From: CAYVWB01 sp964455395
GTDB taxonomy: Bacteria; Desulfobacterota; Desulfovibrionia; Desulfovibrionales; Desulfovibrionaceae
DNA: 50,869 bases
Direction: 5' to 3'
NCBI GenBank assembly: GCA_964455395.1
Contig: CAYVWB010000029.1
Location: forward strand, 1 to 50,869
Below the pieces are notes generated by a model. That model was not told where the DNA came from. It ran no database searches and worked only from the letters and a program-made list of their open reading frames with translations. Positions 1 through 8,672 of this stretch are shown here, piece by piece. The first letter of the stretch is position 1, and each line of letters opens with the position of its first letter. Position numbers and translations under genes: made by a program.

Positions 1-121
1 CCCTGATCCCGCTGGCTCCGCAGATCCCGCCGGCTCCGCAGATCCCGCCGGCTCCGCAGATCCCGCCGGCTCCGCAGATCCCGCAGATCCCGCTGGCTCC
101 GCAGATCCCGCCGGCTCCGCG
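1..121. repeat. 18-bp tandem repeat (about 6.5 units)
   Basis: Units of the form gatcccgcYggctccgca begin at 5, 23, 41 and 59. A 9-bp truncated unit follows at 77, then two more units at 86 and 104. The unit is a multiple of three, so the array is open in every frame; one plus frame reads the hexapeptide DPAGSA repeatedly, and one minus frame reads AEPAGS. The plus frame stays open from the left window edge to about 403, but beyond the repeats its composition is arginine-rich and it collides with the better-supported minus-strand gene at 279-485. It could be the 3' end of a repeat-bearing gene entering from the left, or a spacer repeat; the sequence does not decide. Confidence 0.85.
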
Positions 122-278
122 ATCGTGGTGAGCCTGACGGAACGCCCTGCCGGGACGCCCTTCGCAAAGGCTCGGCCCCAAGCGTCTCGACAAGCCTGCA
201 CAACCGGAAGGAACGGCCCGGGAAAGCCGTCGTCAAGGCGGCTCCCCGGGTCAGTCACGTCATGGCGGGCAGGCGGCG

Positions 279-485
279 CTATCCCGCTTGCATGGCTTCC
301 TCATGATCGATCATCTGCTTGCCTCGGTCGAACGCGGCTTCGGCGGTGTCGCCGGCGGTCCCCACATGCTGCCATTCCTCGCCGGTGGGTTTCCGGATGG
401 TGAGATCGAAGACGGCGCACTTCTCGCCCTGGGGCGCGATCGACATCGTATAGCCTTTGTACTCTTGTTGTTGTGATTCAGCCAT
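279..485 (-). CDS. small conserved-looking soluble protein, unknown function (68 aa)
   Basis: The frame opens with MAESQQQEYKGYT and ends with EEAMQAG. A strong ribosome binding site (AAGGAGGAGCC directly before ATG) fixes the start at 485 within a longer open frame. The protein is hydrophilic, with no signal peptide, membrane segment or cysteine pair, and its middle (KPTGEEWQHVGTAGDTAEAAF) looks like a compact alpha/beta fold. I do not recognise a family. It is divergent from the M48 protease gene at 616, with 130 bp between them. The ribosome binding site and natural-looking composition argue it is real. Confidence 0.6.
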   Translation of the reverse strand: MAESQQQEYKGYTMSIAPQGEKCAVFDLTIRKPTGEEWQHVGTAGDTAEAAFDRGKQMIDHEEAMQAG

Positions 486-579
486 GGCTCCTCCTTGTGA
501 GGCTGGGGTTGTGATGAGTCCGCAGGATACCACGTCCCCCGACCGGACCGGGCGGTGAGTTTTCGGTAGCGACGCCGCC

Positions 580-609
580 TTGCCCACGGCCCGTGCTTTT
601 CTGTATACT
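580..609 (+). promoter_or_regulatory. sigma70-like promoter abutting the start codon of the M48 protease gene
   Basis: A -35-like TTGCCC (580-585) and a -10-like TATACT (604-609) are separated by 18 bp. The expected transcription start lies at about 616, which is the A of the ATG of the downstream gene, and no Shine-Dalgarno sequence precedes that ATG. If the promoter is real, the message would be leaderless. The -35 match is only partial. Confidence 0.4.
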
Positions 610-615
610 GTCTTG

Positions 616-1584
616 ATGGACCACGGCGCGACATACTGGCGCAACAAGCTGCGCAACCTGCTCCACTCGTTGGCGCTGCTGGCCGGCATGGCGCTGCTGG
701 CCGGGCTGATGGGTTTCGTGCTGGCGGGCTGGGAAGGCGTGGCCTGGGCCGTGGGCGTCTCGGTGGCGGGGCTGCTGCTGGGGCCCCGCGTCTCGCCGCG
801 CGCCGTGCTCACCATGTACGGCGCCCGGCCCGTGCCTCGGGAGCAGGCGCCGTCGCTCACCATGCTGCTGGAAGAACTCTCGCGCCGCGCCGGTCTGCCC
901 CGCGCGCCCACCTTGTATTACGCGCCTACCCAGATCATGAACGCCTTCTCGGTAGGCGGGAAGGAGCCGGCCATCGCCGTGACGGACGGGCTGTTGCGAG
1001 CCATGGATCTGCACGCCCTGGCCGGGGTGTTGGCTCACGAGCTTTCCCACATCCGCAACAACGACATGTGGGTGATGGGGTTGGCGGACACGGCCTCGCG
1101 CGTGACAGGGGCCTTCGCGTTCGTGGGGCAGGCGCTGGTGCTCATCAATTTGCCGCTCATGCTCTCGGGGGAATTCGCCTTGCCGTGGCCGCCGCTTCTG
1201 CTGCTGCTGGCGGCGCCGCTGCTCTCCGGGCTCATGCAGTTGGGGCTTTCCCGAGCGCGGGAGTTCGACGCGGATCTCGAAGCCGCGCGCCTTACTGGGG
1301 ACCCGGCGGGGCTGGCCAAGGCGCTGGACGTGATGGAGCGCGTGCAAGGCGGCTGGTTCGAGCGACTCTTCATGCACGGCCGCAAGGAGCTCCACCCCTC
1401 ACTGCTGCGCACCCACCCGAAGACGGAGGAACGCGTGACGCGGTTGCTGGCGCTGCTGGACGACGAGGCCTTCCAGGCGGCGCACCCGCCCCTGCGCATG
1501 CTGCGAGGCCACGACCGGGTGCGTCAGCACTTCCCCCCGGTGACGCGCCGCCCCCGCTGGCGTCCCGGCGGCGTCTGGCGATGA
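616..1584 (+). CDS. M48-family membrane zinc metalloprotease (HtpX-like)
   Basis: A 322-residue protein. Two hydrophobic segments near residues 15-65 place it in the inner membrane, followed by a peptidase domain. The zinc-binding motif HELSH sits at residues 141-145 inside AHELSHIRNND, and the likely third ligand is the Glu of REFDAD at about residue 216. Two more hydrophobic stretches lie between them (about 165-215), as in HtpX and other M48B proteases, which degrade misfolded membrane proteins. The C-terminal RTHPKTEERV is a typical family tail. I chose ATG 616 over the upstream ATG 580 because 580 lies in the predicted promoter and adds an atypical leader. Cytosolic orientation of the active site is family knowledge. 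It could be a housekeeping HtpX or a paralogue. Confidence 0.88.
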   Translation: MDHGATYWRNKLRNLLHSLALLAGMALLAGLMGFVLAGWEGVAWAVGVSVAGLLLGPRVSPRAVLTMYGARPVPREQAPSLTMLLEELSRRAGLPRAPTLYYAPTQIMNAFSVGGKEPAIAVTDGLLRAMDLHALAGVLAHELSHIRNNDMWVMGLADTASRVTGAFAFVGQALVLINLPLMLSGEFALPWPPLLLLLAAPLLSGLMQLGLSRAREFDADLEAARLTGDPAGLAKALDVMERVQGGWFERLFMHGRKELHPSLLRTHPKTEERVTRLLALLDDEAFQAAHPPLRMLRGHDRVRQHFPPVTRRPRWRPGGVWR

Positions 1585-1743
1585 GGGCTCATGCCAGAGT
1601 CCTACGGGATGGCGCGCTGCACGCTCCGTTTCTCACGCATGACGCCTATGTCGCGGGAGTGGTGACGGCCTCGGGGAGTGGCGAGCGCAAGAGTCTTTGT
1701 CTGTTGGAAGACCTCCCCGACCCAGACGCCTGCTGACGCCCCC

Positions 1744-3246
1744 TCACAGATATGGCGAAAGCAGCCAGCACGCGCCGTCCACCAGGCGTGTGGGCAGGCT
1801 GCGGTTCTGCAGCGCGGCGTAGGTCAGCCGGGTTCCTGCGACCACGCGCGTCTCGGCGTAGGCCTCCAGCTGTTCGACGAAGCCGCCGTCGTAGACCTCC
1901 ATGGTCAACTCGAAGTTCAACCGCAGGCTGCGGCTGTCCATGTTCGCCGAGCCGACCATGGCGTATTCCCCATCCACCATGAAGAGTTTGGTGTGCGCGA
2001 AGGGCGGCGGCTGCAGGTAGATCTCCACGCCGGCGCCGAGCAGCCGCGCGGCCATGCGGCAGGTGGCGCGGTGAATCCACGGCTGGTCGTTCTTCTCCGG
2101 AATGACGACGCGCACCTGCACGCCCCGCACGTCGGCGGTCTTGAGGGCGTCTTGCAGGGTGGGCGGCGGCAGGAAATACGGCGTGACGATGGTGACCCGC
2201 CGCCGCGCGGCGTGGATGGCCGCTGTCAATGCGAGGGTGAGGGAGTCCACGGTCTTGTCCGGGCCGTCTGCGAGCATACGACAGTGCAAGGGCGCGTCGT
2301 GGGTGGGGGGCGTCATGGCGGGACGCGTGGTGGCCTGACCGGTGACGAAGCCCCACAGCCAGAGAAAGACGGCTTCCATCTGCGTGAGCACGGGGCCGCG
2401 GACGCGGAAGTGCACGTCCTGGGTCGGCGCGTGGATGCCGGGCGCACGCACGCGGTGGCGGTCCGAGATGTTCATGCCGCCGGTGAAGCCCACGTCGTCG
2501 TCCACCAGGAGGATTTTCTGGTGACACCGCAGGTTGAGGTGGATGGATGGCGGAAAAATACGCGGGCTGAGGAAGCGTTCGCAAGGCACGCCACGCGTCT
2601 GGAGTTCGCTTGCGGCGCTTTCCCGGCGCACCTTGACGCCGCCCATGCCGTCGATGACCACGCGGACGTCGCAGCCGCGGCGCATGGCGCGGGTCAATGC
2701 TTCGATGAACTGGCGGCCTGTCTCGTCGTTGTCGAACAGATAGGTCGCCAGAAAGACGCGGCGGCGCGCGTGCTCGATGGCGTGGAGCATGGCCGGGTAT
2801 GCCTCCTCGCCGTTTTCGAAGATGTCCAGGACGTTGCCGGTGGTCAACGGGTCCATCGTCAACGCGTAGAGCAGGGCGGCCTGGTTGCGCCAGGCGTCCG
2901 GGAACGCGTCGGGGAGCTGCGCCAGGGGGGAAGATTCCGGGGTGGACTTGTCCGTCGTATGGGGCGTGTGGGGCGTGTGGGGCGCGTGGGGATCGGGGCG
3001 GCCGTCCGCGGTGAGGGAGAAGGGCATGTCGCGCTTGAGCTGCGCCCCCCGCGCCTGCACGCGGTTCACGCCGAACAGAAAATAGAGCGGCGGACCCAGC
3101 AGCGGGGTGAGCAGGCATACGGCGATCCAGCCCCAGGCGGACCGGGGGTCGCCCTTGCGCAACAAGGCGTGGCCTATGGCGTACGCCGCCAGGGGCGCCG
3201 CCAGCCAGAACAGCCACAAGGGCAGCGCCAGCAAGGGGATGATCAT
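1744..3246 (-). CDS. cls: cardiolipin synthase (phospholipase D superfamily)
   Basis: A 500-residue protein with two N-terminal membrane segments (about residues 3-25 and 38-58) and two PLD-type HKD motifs: HQKILLVDD at H242 and HTKLFMVDG at H418, each followed by a GG/GS..N segment. This is the full architecture of bacterial Cls, which condenses two phosphatidylglycerols (or PG with PE) into cardiolipin at the inner membrane. The start at 3246 follows AGGAG with suitable spacing; the frame extends further upstream but without support. Residues about 86-98 form a small HAPHTPHTPHTT repeat from a 9-bp tandem repeat, in the linker between the membrane anchor and the first catalytic domain. It lies downstream of the flippase gene on the same strand with about 200 bp between. 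Confidence 0.93.
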   Translation of the reverse strand: MIIPLLALPLWLFWLAAPLAAYAIGHALLRKGDPRSAWGWIAVCLLTPLLGPPLYFLFGVNRVQARGAQLKRDMPFSLTADGRPDPHAPHTPHTPHTTDKSTPESSPLAQLPDAFPDAWRNQAALLYALTMDPLTTGNVLDIFENGEEAYPAMLHAIEHARRRVFLATYLFDNDETGRQFIEALTRAMRRGCDVRVVIDGMGGVKVRRESAASELQTRGVPCERFLSPRIFPPSIHLNLRCHQKILLVDDDVGFTGGMNISDRHRVRAPGIHAPTQDVHFRVRGPVLTQMEAVFLWLWGFVTGQATTRPAMTPPTHDAPLHCRMLADGPDKTVDSLTLALTAAIHAARRRVTIVTPYFLPPPTLQDALKTADVRGVQVRVVIPEKNDQPWIHRATCRMAARLLGAGVEIYLQPPPFAHTKLFMVDGEYAMVGSANMDSRSLRLNFELTMEVYDGGFVEQLEAYAETRVVAGTRLTYAALQNRSLPTRLVDGACWLLSPYL

Positions 3247-3448
3247 GCGAAACTCCTGCGGGGTGGCGTGGATGGCGAAAACGCGGCCGTGGCGACCGTA
3301 ACACGCCTCGCCGGCTCCCGGTATCCCCGAAAGACGCCTGACACCGCCTCCGTCATGCGCCACGGCGCACACGAAGCGCCCGAGACGATCGGCGCAGGCC
3401 CGCAAGCGGGGAAAGCCGGGGGCGGGAAGGGTCGGCGCGGCCCCTCGG

Positions 3449-4879
3449 TCAGGAGGCTTGCTGCGCGCGCGAGGTCAGGCTCTTCTTCCACTGCCAGGCG
3501 AGGTAGATCATCGGCAACAGCGCCAACAACTCGCTGGCCTCGCGGAACAGGTACTTGGAGCCAAGCACGTAGAGCGCCGCTCCGGCAGCCGTGGCGAGGA
3601 TGATGTGGAAGAGGCCCTTGGCCGGGATGACGCCCAGACGGATCTGGCAGAAGGTGACGGTCATGATCGCCACAAAGGCCTTGGTGAGCAGGATGGAAAG
3701 CGCTGCGCCCCACAACGGATACGTGGGGATGAGCACAGTGCAGCAGATGATGTTGAAGGTGAGGCCCAGGATGTAGAAGACCAGCAGCAGGCGCTCGCGC
3801 TGGATGCTGATCATCAGATAATGGGAGAGATTGTGGATATAGGCGAAGAAGATGCAGCCCACCAGCCAGCGTTGCATCCAGACAGCGTCCTGATAGGCGT
3901 CGCCGAAAAAGAGGGGGATGAGCCGGTCGCTCTCCACCGCCAGAATGAACATCAGCGGCAGAGAGGAAGCCATGAGCCACTTGGCCGTGTCTTGCGCCAA
4001 CCTTAAAAATTCTTCACGATTGGAGACCCAGAGCTTCACGAAAAGCGGAAAAAGCACACGCCGCAGCAACATGCCCGAGACGATGATGGACGCGAAATCC
4101 ACCACCTGCCATGTCACGCTGTACTGCGCCACGCCCAGGTCGCCAGCATACTTGCGCAAGTAGAAGATGTTGATCTTGTTGTAGAAGATGGCGCAAACCG
4201 CCATCATGGTATAGACGATGCCGCCGCGCCAGATGGTCCAGATCATGCGGATCTGTTTGGGCTTGATCCGTGCGCGCGCCCGCCGCAGAGTGGCGAACCC
4301 CGCGCCCACGATGGCCACCATGGTCTCCCCGAGCTTGAAGAAGGAGACGGCGATGGCGCCGGCGCCGGAGAGCAACGCCGTCAACCCGTACCCGAAACCC
4401 AGCACCGCGGCGATGCTGCGCCACCGGCCTTCCACGTCCTGTCGGTCCAGCACCTGGCACGCCACGTAGAAGGAACTCGCCAACGCCTCCAGCGCCACCC
4501 CCGTGGAGATGATGATCACCAGCCACTTCATCTCCGGCGTGTACCCCTGCCAGAACACGAAGATGAGCATGCCCAGCCAGGAGACCAGCAACAGCACGCT
4601 TTTGATGACCGAAACCTGGGTGAGTATGGTGGAGGGATAGTCCGTCTTGCGCGCCAACAGCGTGGCGAGGTGCTGGTTCAGCCCGAATTCCGCCACGAAC
4701 AGCATGATCTGACCCACGGAGATGGCGAGCATGAACTGCCCGTACGTCTCCGCCTGATGCCGCGCGAGATAGAGCAGAAAGACGCCCTGGAGGATCTCCC
4801 GCAAACCGTGCGCGCTGAACAGGTGCGCGAATTTTCGGAAAATGCGGTGGGATCCCGCGGAGGTGCTGGAATGGGCCAT
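3449..4879 (-). CDS. polysaccharide-type flippase (Wzx/MATE-like lipid-linked glycan transporter)
   Basis: A 476-residue protein with about 12 to 14 hydrophobic segments and the layout of the oligosaccharide flippase family: an early amphipathic helix (FRKFAHLFSAHGLREILQG), then paired helices throughout, ending in a short basic tail (KSLTSRAQQAS). Proteins of this family move undecaprenyl-diphosphate-linked glycans from the cytoplasmic to the periplasmic leaflet. The start at 4879 (MAHSSTSAG) was chosen because the 145 codons upstream are arginine-rich with no family character; a weak AAGGCG lies upstream. No polymerase or initiating glycosyltransferase is adjacent, so the substrate is unknown. 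The GT2 gene at 14480 and the GT-C-like protein at 11858 are the nearest glycan genes. Confidence 0.8.
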   Translation of the reverse strand: MAHSSTSAGSHRIFRKFAHLFSAHGLREILQGVFLLYLARHQAETYGQFMLAISVGQIMLFVAEFGLNQHLATLLARKTDYPSTILTQVSVIKSVLLLVSWLGMLIFVFWQGYTPEMKWLVIIISTGVALEALASSFYVACQVLDRQDVEGRWRSIAAVLGFGYGLTALLSGAGAIAVSFFKLGETMVAIVGAGFATLRRARARIKPKQIRMIWTIWRGGIVYTMMAVCAIFYNKINIFYLRKYAGDLGVAQYSVTWQVVDFASIIVSGMLLRRVLFPLFVKLWVSNREEFLRLAQDTAKWLMASSLPLMFILAVESDRLIPLFFGDAYQDAVWMQRWLVGCIFFAYIHNLSHYLMISIQRERLLLVFYILGLTFNIICCTVLIPTYPLWGAALSILLTKAFVAIMTVTFCQIRLGVIPAKGLFHIILATAAGAALYVLGSKYLFREASELLALLPMIYLAWQWKKSLTSRAQQAS

Positions 4880-5948
4880 AGAACGCCTTGCAAAAGGGGC
4901 AGGGACAAGGACGAAAGAAGCAGGAAGTACCTCATGGCGCGCCTGGAGGCAAGTCCGTTTTCCACACCGCACCCCCGAACCGCCTTGCGCCGACGCGCCG
5001 AAGGGGGTACACCAAAGCCAGAAATTGGACGCTCCACACGCTGCGACGCAGTGTTGACAAGGGGAAAGCGGCGCGTGTAGAAGGCTCCATCCTTGCGCCG
5101 ACCGCCACGTGGAAGCATAGCGCGACGCCCATACGCCACCACCTGCGCACGACATCCCCTGATGGGATGCGGCGGCTGTCGCGATTTCCGGGAAGTGCGA
5201 CGCAGCATGCCCCACCATGGCGCTGCCGGAAGCTGGAAAGGGTGCGAGCCGGGTTTGGCGTGGCGCGCACGAGGGACCGTCTCGGAAGAGTCCGGGAATG
5301 CGGCGAAACCGCAACGGGATCGCGACGTGATCGCAGCGGCGTCAACAGACGCCGTCCCGAGTCGCAGCACCCCCGACTCGCAGTCTGGCAGTCCGGCAGT
5401 CCGGCAGGACTCGCTGGGGCGCGGCGTAACGCAGAGACGAAGCGGCGCGAAGACAGGGCGAGACCCGGCGTGACGCCAACCGTATTGACGGACGTGACGC
5501 AGGGGGAGGGAGCCAAGGCGCGACCTCCATGTGGCGCATCCCGGCTGTGGGTTTGCCGGCCGTGGATTTGCCGGCCGAGTTGTTTGCAAGGAAACGCGCT
5601 CGAAGTTCGTGCGCATGAGAGGACGTCCCAAGCGCAAGACAGACGCAGCGCTCGCCCCGACCGTTGCGACCGTCTCCAAGGGTGTGCGGACGCCACGCCG
5701 CAGACACGCCGTGCAGGCGAAAGTGTGAGGGCCATCACGAATCGCGACAACGCCGACCGCCGCCGACCGCCGCCGCGCGCCACGCCCGCGCCGCCCAATG
5801 CCAGCGCAATCCGTCCCCGACAGCGCGGGACGCGCCATGCACCCATTTCGCAGAGCCCCCGGCGCCAGAACGCCAAACCCCTGCGACGACACGTAGAACA
5901 CCGACCCCACCAAGCCCGTCAACTCCATCAGGACTCAAGCAACACGGT
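4880..5948. other. 1.07-kb spacer between divergent flippase and oxoamine synthase genes
   Basis: Several long frames are open on both strands, but all are rich in Arg, Pro and Ser, lack ribosome binding sites and show no family character, as expected by chance in G+C-rich DNA. Short direct repeats are visible: cagtccgg/cagtctgg near 5385-5405, and two copies of ttgccggccg at about 5555-5578. I see no tRNA, terminator or clear promoter. The region must hold the promoters for both neighbours unless the synthase gene is transcribed from elsewhere. Confidence 0.55.
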
Positions 5949-7187
5949 ATGAAGATATCCGAACGCATCGCCCCCTACATGAAGCAGGTCGAGGGCGTCC
6001 AACAGACAGGACTCTACGCGTATTTCCAGCCCGTGGCCCGTTCCAGCGGCCCCCTGGTGGAAGTGGACGGCAAAGAGCTCGTCATGGCCGGCTCCAACGA
6101 CTACCTCGGGCTTACCCACGACCCCCGCGTGGTGGAGCAAGCCAAAGCTGCGGTGGACCGGTGGGGCACAGGCCCCGGCGGTTCGCGCTTCCTCTCCGGC
6201 AACATGACCCTGCACGACGAGTTGGAAGAACGCTTGGCGGCTTTCGTGGGCAAGAAAAAAGCCGTGGTGCACACCACCGGCTTTCTGACAAATCTGGGCG
6301 CCATCAAGAGCCTCATGCGCGCCGAGGACATCATCCTTTTCGACAAGGAAAACCACGCCAGCATCGCAGAGGGGTGCAAGTCCTCCCGCGCGCGCATCAC
6401 CTATTTCGCCCACAACGACAGGCAGGAGGCGGCCCGCAAGTTGACGCAGGCGCGCGATAAGCAGCCCGGCGGCGACGCGTTCCTCATCACCGAGGGCGTC
6501 TTCAGCATGTCCGGCGACGTGGCCGCGCTGCCCGAGCTCGCCTCGCTCAAGCACGAGTTCGAAGACCTCTACCTTTACCTGGACGACGCCCACGGCCTTG
6601 GCGTCATGGGCAGCCACGGTCGCGGCACGGCGCATCACTTCGGCGTCACCGAGCAGGTCGACTTCATCATGGGCACTTTCTCCAAAGCCCTCGCCTCCAT
6701 CGGGGGGTTCATCGCTTCGGACCACGAGGACGTGCTCGCGTTCCTGAAGAACGACTCCAAGACGCTCATATTTTCCGCAGCGTTGCCGGCCTCCAGCGCA
6801 GCTGCGGTCATCGAATGCATCAAGATTCTGGAAGCTGAGCCCGAACGGGTGGAGCGCCTCTGGGAGGTGAACCGCAAGGTTCGCCAAGGGTACAAGGCCA
6901 TCGGGCTGCAGGTGGACGACATGGACTCGCCCATCATCCCCATTCATGTCGGCTCCGAGATGAAAGCGCTCCAGATCTCCCGCGAACTCTTCGAACGCGG
7001 CGTCTTCGCCTTGCCGGCCATCTACCCGGCCGTGCCTTGGGGCAAGGCGCTTATCCGCACCGCCTACATGAGCACGCACAAGGACGAGCACGTGGAGCGG
7101 GTGCTGGAGATCCTTTCCGAAATTGCGCCCAAGCACGGCATCTGTGTCGACAAGGAAGAAGCCAAGCCTGCCGCCGTCAAGGGCTGA
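5949..7187 (+). CDS. alpha-oxoamine synthase (PLP enzyme; serine palmitoyltransferase / KBL / CqsA-like)
   Basis: A 412-residue fold-type I PLP enzyme. Recognisable elements are the SNDYLGL start of the catalytic domain (49-55), GTGPGGSRFLSG (73-84), the cofactor-stacking His of ENHASI (H136), DDAHGLGVMG (212-221) and the PLP lysine in GTFSKALASIGG (K246). The family condenses an amino acid with an acyl-CoA or acyl-ACP, releasing CO2: KBL makes 2-amino-3-ketobutyrate, SPT makes ketosphinganine, BioF makes KAPA and CqsA makes an aminoketone signal. No bio genes or threonine dehydrogenase are near, which argues against BioF and KBL. The adjacent export genes favour a lipid-like or secreted product. 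A bacterial ceramide pathway would need further genes that are absent here. The start at 5949 fits the family N-terminus. Confidence 0.85.
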   Translation: MKISERIAPYMKQVEGVQQTGLYAYFQPVARSSGPLVEVDGKELVMAGSNDYLGLTHDPRVVEQAKAAVDRWGTGPGGSRFLSGNMTLHDELEERLAAFVGKKKAVVHTTGFLTNLGAIKSLMRAEDIILFDKENHASIAEGCKSSRARITYFAHNDRQEAARKLTQARDKQPGGDAFLITEGVFSMSGDVAALPELASLKHEFEDLYLYLDDAHGLGVMGSHGRGTAHHFGVTEQVDFIMGTFSKALASIGGFIASDHEDVLAFLKNDSKTLIFSAALPASSAAAVIECIKILEAEPERVERLWEVNRKVRQGYKAIGLQVDDMDSPIIPIHVGSEMKALQISRELFERGVFALPAIYPAVPWGKALIRTAYMSTHKDEHVERVLEILSEIAPKHGICVDKEEAKPAAVKG

Positions 7188-7340
7188 GCGCAGACGACAA
7201 TTCCAGCCAGGCGAATCAGTCGACCCAGCGAGCCCGCAGCGGTGCATCCGGAAGAATCCCCGGAGTCGGAACCGGCGGGGCCTCCTCGGTGCGACGCGCC
7301 TTCGCCGAGACGATTCCGAACGTAACCACGGCTTTATGTC

Positions 7341-8531
7341 ATGTTGAAAACCAGCGATCTGCTACGCATCAGCATCCGCCAGGTCATCCGGCAGCACAAG
7401 CGCTATCTTGGCGTGGTGCTTTCCATCGCTCTGGGCACTGCTGGTTTCATCGTCATCCTCACCATGGGCGAAGAGGTGAAGTCCAATCTGAACAAGGACT
7501 TGGACCTTCTCGGAGGGGCGACCATCATCAAGGGTTTCTTCGAGGAGGGCGTCACCAGCGACGACCGCATGGCCCGTCCCGAGTGGTTCCGCGACGGCAC
7601 GGTGGAAGCCATCAACGCCATCGAAGGGGTGAACGCCACGTCCCTCGTCACCTTGGCGCAAGGGGTGACCTCCCAGGAGGACCGCACCGTGGACTTCCCG
7701 CTCTTCGGCGTGGACGAGCACTACTGGGAAGTGATGGGCATCAGCAGCGCCATGGGTGAGCTTTTCGGGGAAGAAGCGCAACGCAAGCGCCACCGGGTGG
7801 TGGTGCTTGGCGAGATCGTCGCACAGAAAATCTTCGGGCATCTGGATGTGGTGGGCGAACGCATTCCCATCAACAAACAACTCTACCATGTAGTGGGCGT
7901 GTTGGACCCCGGCAACCAGATTGACCGCGCGCGGTGGGGCTACGTGCCGCTGAACACTCTGCGCGCACGCATGTTCAACCTGTTGCCCAAACGGGTCTAC
8001 GTGCGCTGCAACACCTGGGACGACGTGCCCATCGTGGCGGAACGGCTGGCGCAAGTCATCAAGGCGCGACAACCCGCGGAAACCCTCCACGTGGAGGTGG
8101 CGTGGGAGCCCCTCAAGCACATCAAACGCATCGTCTGGTGGGTGGAGACCTTCGTCTATTTCTCCATCGTCGCCACGCTGGGCTTGGGCGGCTTCGGCAT
8201 CTGGAACGGGATGATGACCGCCGTGAAGTCCCGCACACGAGAGATAGGCTTGAAGAAAGCGATGGGCGCCGAGGATCTGGACATCATGATGCAGTTTCTG
8301 GCGGAAGCCGTCACACTGAGTCTGGTGGCGGGCGTGCTGGGCGTGGCGTTGGGCTACGCCGGCGTGGAAGGCGCGGTGCGGTTGCTGAACACCTCGGCGC
8401 CGCAGGACCTCTTCTACGTCTACTCCGGCATGAGCATCGTCTTCACGCTGGCGCTTGGCGTGCTGGCGGGCTTCTATCCGGCGCTCTCCGCGTCACGCAT
8501 GGACGTTGTCTCCGCAATCCGGTACGAATAG
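7341..8531 (+). CDS. ABC transporter permease, MacB/FtsX type
   Basis: A 396-residue protein with one N-terminal membrane helix (about residues 25-45), a large periplasmic domain of about 220 residues (MacB-PCD-like) and three C-terminal helices with the FtsX signature SRTREIGLKKAMGA between the first two. This four-helix plan is that of MacB/LolC-type mechanotransmission permeases, which act on periplasmic substrates or lipids rather than pumping through the inner membrane. The partner ATPase follows at 8673, then an outer-membrane channel and adaptor, so a MacAB-TolC-like tripartite system is likely. The start ATG at 7341 has no good ribosome binding site. The 153 bp before it separate it from the oxoamine synthase gene on the same strand. 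Confidence 0.88.
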   Translation: MLKTSDLLRISIRQVIRQHKRYLGVVLSIALGTAGFIVILTMGEEVKSNLNKDLDLLGGATIIKGFFEEGVTSDDRMARPEWFRDGTVEAINAIEGVNATSLVTLAQGVTSQEDRTVDFPLFGVDEHYWEVMGISSAMGELFGEEAQRKRHRVVVLGEIVAQKIFGHLDVVGERIPINKQLYHVVGVLDPGNQIDRARWGYVPLNTLRARMFNLLPKRVYVRCNTWDDVPIVAERLAQVIKARQPAETLHVEVAWEPLKHIKRIVWWVETFVYFSIVATLGLGGFGIWNGMMTAVKSRTREIGLKKAMGAEDLDIMMQFLAEAVTLSLVAGVLGVALGYAGVEGAVRLLNTSAPQDLFYVYSGMSIVFTLALGVLAGFYPALSASRMDVVSAIRYE

Positions 8532-8547
8532 CGCCGCGTCACCCGAA

Positions 8548-8591
8548 ACACCCGGGCGACATCCGCGGGACACCCGGGCGACATCCGCGGG
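8548..8591. repeat. 22-bp perfect tandem duplication
   Basis: The unit acacccgggcgacatccgcggg occurs at 8548-8569 and again, identical, at 8570-8591, followed by a third start (acaccccgg). It lies in the 141-bp spacer between the permease and ATPase genes. Each unit contains two GC-rich palindromic cores (cccggg and ccgcgg). Confidence 0.9.
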
Positions 8592-8672
8592 ACACCCCGG
8601 AAGCCAGCCGGGGCCGTCCCGCAGAAGCCGCGCTCGCTTCGGCAAGGCGCAGCAGAGCATCAGAGAGACCGC

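Noticed and set aside
4888..5952. 354-codon plus-strand and 314-codon minus-strand frames in the spacer
   Set aside because: Arg/Pro/Ser-rich, mutually overlapping, without ribosome binding sites or motifs; chance frames in G+C-rich DNA.
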